6,532 bases of DNA from Clostridia bacterium (GTDB taxonomy: Bacteria > Bacillota_A > Clostridia > Peptostreptococcales > JAAYPU01), in the NCBI GenBank assembly GCA_022360735.1, contig JAKSCF010000683.1:1-6532 (forward strand), in the 5' to 3' direction. The notes under the pieces were generated by a model. The model did not search any database and had not been told where the DNA came from. It worked only from the letters and a program-made list of their open reading frames with translations. Shown one piece after another: positions 4,429 through 6,532 of the stretch (position 1 is its first letter; each line of letters opens with the position of its first letter). Position numbers and translations under genes: made by a program.

Positions 4429-4746
4429 ATGAATATGAAAAAATTATCTCGTAATGAAACAATACTATTTTTCCAAAGCTTTTTAATTACGCTTGGCTTG
4501 GCACTTATAAGTGGTGGAATATTTATTGCCACAGAAGGGTACCCTAGTAATGATTATTTTAATTTAATTCTAAACGCTCTAACAATAATTGTTGGAATCA
4601 TACTTGTTACTGTTGCATTTTGTGGCAGAGAAAAGATTATTAACAAACTGACCGACAGCATAATGATTGATGAATTTTCATTCATAATTTTGCTTATAGC
4701 ATATCCAGTTTATTACTTACTAAAAAAAATAAAAAATAATATCTAA
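4429..4746 (+). CDS. Small three-helix membrane protein (C11)
   Basis: This 105-residue protein is not recognised. Hydrophobic segments lie at about residues 12-34, 45-64 and 84-98. The loops contain TEGYPSNDYFN and GREKIINKLTDS, and the C-terminus is lysine-rich. The first ATG at 4429 begins one base after R', leaving no room for a ribosome site outside the attC. A second in-frame ATG at 4435 (MKKLSRNE) is an equally plausible start, also without a Shine-Dalgarno sequence. The stop at 4744-4746 lies in the next R''. Confidence 0.8.
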   Translation: MNMKKLSRNETILFFQSFLITLGLALISGGIFIATEGYPSNDYFNLILNALTIIVGIILVTVAFCGREKIINKLTDSIMIDEFSFIILLIAYPVYYLLKKIKNNI

Positions 4747-4797
4747 CAAAGCACTGGTGTGGGACTGCTACGCAGCCCCACAGTTTTAACGTTATGC
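4741..4797 (+). repeat. attC site 12 (C11/C12 junction), GCACT family
   Basis: R'' is ATCTAAC at 4741-4747, the exact complement of the GTTAGAT that opens C11; R' is GTTATGC at 4791-4797. The stem is TGTGGG with CCCACA, and CTGC with GCAG closes a two-base TA loop, giving one of the most compact hairpins here. Confidence 0.94.
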
Positions 4798-4809
4798 AAA
4801 AGAATAAAT

Positions 4810-5244
4810 ATGAAAACTATACAAGAAGAATATAAAGATATCTTAAAAGAAGAAATAGCACCGAGACTGAGAGCTATTGGTTTCAAAGGCTCTGGACAAA
4901 ATTATTCAATTCCATCAGAAAGTCACTGGGCTTTTGTGGGGTTCCAAAAATCAATGCGAAGTAATTCAGAACAGATTATATTCACAATAAATATATTTGT
5001 CATATCAAAAGAAAAATGGGCTAAAACTCGAGAAATTAGTAGCCACTTACCTGAAAAACCTTCATCAAAAACAAATCTAGTAACAGGCTGGAGCAAGAGA
5101 ATTGGAGAGTTACTTCCAAAAGCTGAAGATCACTGGTGGACTTTTGATAAAAAAACAGAAAAAGACCAGCTAGTAAGTGAGCTTTTAGAGGCTATTGAAA
5201 AGTACAGTCTACCCCAAATTAAAACACAAATAGATAATGCCTAA
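4810..5244 (+). CDS. DUF4304-like protein (C12)
   Basis: This 144-residue soluble protein resembles the DUF4304 family. An N-terminal helix (EEYKDILKEEIAPRLRAIGF, residues 5-24) runs into KGSGQNYSI, then HWAFVGFQKSMRSNSEQIIFTINIFV. This is the family's usual order of a helix, a GFK..G..Y turn, a W...FQKS strand and an FTIN strand. The later part has EDHWWTF (two tryptophans) and a C-terminal helix from DQLVSELLEAIEKYSL. No function is established for DUF4304; no catalytic motif or membrane segment is seen. The ATG at 4810 is chosen because an upstream in-frame start at 4759 lies within the attC; the leader GCAAAAGAATAAAT has no strong ribosome site. The stop at 5242-5244 lies in the next R''. 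Confidence 0.87.
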   Translation: MKTIQEEYKDILKEEIAPRLRAIGFKGSGQNYSIPSESHWAFVGFQKSMRSNSEQIIFTINIFVISKEKWAKTREISSHLPEKPSSKTNLVTGWSKRIGELLPKAEDHWWTFDKKTEKDQLVSELLEAIEKYSLPQIKTQIDNA

Positions 5245-5296
5245 CAAAGCACTGGTTGGGACTCGTTGCACTCGCCCCACAGTTTTAACGTTAGAC
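5239..5296 (+). repeat. attC site 13 (C12/C13 junction), GCACT family
   Basis: R'' is GCCTAAC at 5239-5245, one base different from the exact complement of the GTTATGC that opens C12; R' is GTTAGAC at 5290-5296. Stem TGGG with CCCA around CTCGTTGCACTCG, close to site 9. Confidence 0.93.
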
Positions 5297-5307
5297 AAAG
5301 AAAAAAT

Positions 5308-5661
5308 ATGATTGATAAATCTGAAATAAAGAAAAAGTTAAAAGAAAGCCCAGATGCTCAAATAGGAAAAATTCCTTTGTTAGTACTATTTATAGGGATA
5401 TTCTTTTTCTTAGGGATATTAGTACTAATAGCCCATTTTTTTGAGGGAGAGAATGTTAATTTTTTATCTTGCATAACCATTGCTTTAGTTGCCTTTTTGG
5501 TTTTTATAGGAAAAATGCTTTCTCTTATAAAAAAAAGATTAAAAGAATGGGCTATTCATTGTCCAAAATGTAATTCTCAGTTCCTAACCCAAGATATGAA
5601 ATTAGTTATGGTAACTGATAAATGTCCATATTGTGGCGAGAAAATAATAAATAATGTCTAA
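5308..5661 (+). CDS. Membrane protein with C-terminal zinc ribbon (C13)
   Basis: This 117-residue protein is not a recognised family. A charged N-terminus (KSEIKKKLKESPDAQIGK) leads to two hydrophobic segments at about residues 22-44 and 49-68. A basic linker (KKRLKEW) and a zinc ribbon follow: CPKC at 85-88 and CPYC at 106-109, 17 residues apart, next to GEKI. With basic residues after the second helix, the ribbon is predicted to be cytoplasmic. The pair CPKC and CPYCGEK is typical of rubredoxin-like ribbons that bind zinc. The ATG at 5308 lies 11 bases after R' behind ACAAAGAAAAAAT, with no strong ribosome site; an in-frame start at 5266 lies in the attC and is rejected. The stop is in the next R''. 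Confidence 0.85.
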   Translation: MIDKSEIKKKLKESPDAQIGKIPLLVLFIGIFFFLGILVLIAHFFEGENVNFLSCITIALVAFLVFIGKMLSLIKKRLKEWAIHCPKCNSQFLTQDMKLVMVTDKCPYCGEKIINNV

Positions 5662-5714
5662 CAAAACACTCGTGCTGACTCGCTACGCTCGCCAGCACAG
5701 TTTTAACGTTATAA
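5656..5714 (+). repeat. attC site 14 (C13/C14 junction), GTGCTG subtype
   Basis: R'' is GTCTAAC at 5656-5662, the exact complement of the GTTAGAC that opens C13; R' is GTTATAA at 5708-5714. Positions 5659-5710 equal 1889-1940 (site 5) base for base. Confidence 0.95.
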
Positions 5715-5725
5715 AAGAATAAAAT

Positions 5726-6199
5726 ATGAAAAAAATAATCACATATTGCTTCGTTTATTTGACACTGATAGGTTGTCAAACTAAACCAAAATATCAACAA
5801 CTCATTTCAAAATCCATTGCAAATGAAGTAGCATCAAATCAATTTAATGAGTTTTCTGGAGTTATAGATCCAGGGGGAGAAAAGCTAGTTTGGTCATTTT
5901 CTATTACTTCAAAAGGTAACGGGGTATTAACAATTGGACAGTCAAACATAAGGCTATATGATTGCCATGATGATGGAATAGTATTTGAAAATTGGTTATT
6001 GGAAAATCATTTGGAAGATGTGAACTCGGATGGTTATCAAGATTTAGTATTAAATGGAACTGTTATCATTAAAGATGAACGAGGTGAAAAAGTTATTAGT
6101 GAGAAAGCAATAAGTTTGGTGTTTTATTATCATCAGAATAAACGAAAGTTTATTCCAAATGAATCCAACCCATATATCTACTATTATTATCAAAAATAA
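5726..6199 (+). CDS. Predicted lipoprotein with calcium-loop-like motif (C14)
   Basis: This 157-residue protein begins with a lipoprotein signal: basic MKK, a hydrophobic core (IITYCFVYLTL) and the lipobox LIGC with Cys17 as the predicted lipidation site. Gln at +2 gives no inner-membrane retention signal, so outer-membrane placement is likely in a diderm host. The mature part is rich in strands (KLVWSFSITSKGNGVLTIG, NIRLYDC). It contains DVNSDGYQD at residues 98-106, matching the DxNxDGxxD loop of FG-GAP/VCBS-type and EF-hand-like calcium sites. The remainder (VIIKDERGEKV, AISLVFYYH) also looks like strands. A single such loop does not make a full propeller, so the fold is uncertain. The ATG at 5726 follows TAAAAGAATAAAAT, a weak ribosome site. 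The stop is two bases before the next R''. Confidence 0.86.
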   Translation: MKKIITYCFVYLTLIGCQTKPKYQQLISKSIANEVASNQFNEFSGVIDPGGEKLVWSFSITSKGNGVLTIGQSNIRLYDCHDDGIVFENWLLENHLEDVNSDGYQDLVLNGTVIIKDERGEKVISEKAISLVFYYHQNKRKFIPNESNPYIYYYYQK

Positions 6200-6201
6200 A
6201 T

Positions 6202-6259
6202 TTATAACAAATCGCTGGTGTGAACTCGCTACGCTCGTCGCACACCTCAAGCGTTAGCT
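6202..6259 (+). repeat. attC site 15 (C14/C15 junction), GGTGTG family
   Basis: R'' is TTATAAC at 6202-6208, the exact complement of the GTTATAA that opens C14; R' is GTTAGCT at 6253-6259. The stem is GGTGTG with CACACC. It shows the intact form of the site that is damaged at attC 7. Confidence 0.94.
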
Positions 6260-6272
6260 AAAAAGGAATAAA

Positions 6273-6532
6273 ATGGAAACATCAAATATTATTGCATTAA
6301 TACTCGGAGGCTTGGGATTTATTATTTCGATAATAAATCTTGTGTTAACACCGATCCTCAACCTAAAGTCTAAAAAGTTAGAAAAAAGATTAGAATACCG
6401 TTTCATGCTATTTTCTGAAATATTAGAGCTTTGGGAATTCACTCATAAAAAAGAGAATCAAAATAATAATGAATATAGTGCGGGGGAAAATTCGGACAAT
6501 AAATTAAGTGTGGATTTTTTTCCGTTGTTCTC
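6273..6532 (+). CDS. N-terminal part of a membrane-anchored protein (C15), partial
   Basis: The frame stays open to the window end (86 codons). The start at 6273 is supported by AAAGGA (6262-6267) in the leader. Residues 4-29 (NIIALILGGLGFIISIINLVLTPIL) form a single membrane helix close to the N-terminus. A basic, probably helical stretch follows (KSKKLEKRLEYRF), then LFSEILELWEFTHK and a polar asparagine-rich segment. An N-terminal anchor with a cytoplasmic domain is the likely layout. No family is recognised from this part; the 3' end lies outside the window. Confidence 0.8.
   Translation, partial: METSNIIALILGGLGFIISIINLVLTPILNLKSKKLEKRLEYRFMLFSEILELWEFTHKKENQNNNEYSAGENSDNKLSVDFFPLF

Larger units (their letters stand above)
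1..6532 (+). mobile_element. Integron gene-cassette array (14 complete cassettes, two partial)
   Basis: Fifteen attC sites, each with an R'' box ending in AAC (ATC in two), an imperfect inverted repeat and an R' box starting with GTT, alternate with short single-gene bodies all read on the + strand. Cutting between G and TT of each R' gives cassettes C1 139-696, C2 697-1286, C3 1287-1599, C4 1600-1938, C5 1939-2391, C6 2392-2744, C7 2745-3201, C8 3202-3674, C9 3675-4054, C10 4055-4421, C11 4422-4791, C12 4792-5290, C13 5291-5708 and C14 5709-6253. C0 and C15 are cut by the window edges. No integrase gene, attI site or convincing promoter is present. The number of cassettes and the mostly uncharacterised gene content suggest a chromosomal array rather than a mobile resistance integron; this is inference. 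Confidence 0.95.

Noticed and set aside
89..6259. CRISPR array
   Set aside because: The repeats are imperfect hairpins of 56-91 bp in several families separated by coding sequences of 200-500 bases, not short uniform repeats with uniform spacers.
1..6532. Toxin-antitoxin cassettes, common in large integrons
   Set aside because: Each cassette holds only one convincing gene and none resembles a known toxin; the acidic C3 protein has no partner.

Overview
This window is an uninterrupted stretch of an integron gene-cassette array, most likely part of a large chromosomal (sedentary) integron. Fifteen attC recombination sites occur at 89-144, 644-702, 1202-1292, 1517-1605, 1886-1944, 2326-2397, 2693-2750, 3117-3207, 3622-3680, 4002-4060, 4337-4427, 4741-4797, 5239-5296, 5656-5714 and 6202-6259. 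They delimit 14 complete cassettes (C1-C14, about 310-590 bp each) and one partial cassette at each end (C0, C15). The integrase gene, attI site and Pc promoter are not in the window. Cassette bodies are AT-rich while the attC stems are clearly richer in G+C, as expected for genes gathered from many sources. The host cannot be named from the sequence. A lipoprotein signal peptide in C14 and the integron itself suggest a diderm (Gram-negative type) bacterium.

Layout: C0, end of an unknown gene; C1, four-helix membrane protein; C2, YcxB-like membrane protein; C3, small acidic protein; C4, two-helix membrane protein; C5, zinc-ribbon protein with a DUF4926-like C-terminus; C6, no sense gene, only the antisense 5' end of an IS110-family transposase; C7, acyl-carrier-protein-like protein; C8, four-helix membrane protein; C9, coiled coil plus two membrane helices; C10, three-helix membrane protein; C11, three-helix membrane protein; C12, DUF4304-like protein; C13, two-helix membrane protein with a C-terminal zinc ribbon; C14, lipoprotein with a calcium-loop-like motif; C15, start of a membrane-anchored protein. 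All sense genes lie on the + strand, one per cassette. Most stop codons lie within or directly beside the R'' box of the following attC. The genes are a shuffled collection rather than a pathway; expression probably comes from an upstream array promoter or from promoters inside cassettes that cannot be identified here.

The strongest structural signals are these. The R'' heptamer ending a cassette is the exact reverse complement of the R' heptamer starting the same cassette in 11 of 14 cassettes, which defines cassette ends independently of gene content. The two clear exceptions (C6 and C10) both carry AAC-to-ATC in R''. C6 is built almost entirely from IS110 sequence, with transposase similarity running to within about 14 bases of the attC edge. 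Three attC families recur with near-identical sequence behind unrelated genes, including a 52-base exact repeat at 1889-1940 and 5659-5710.
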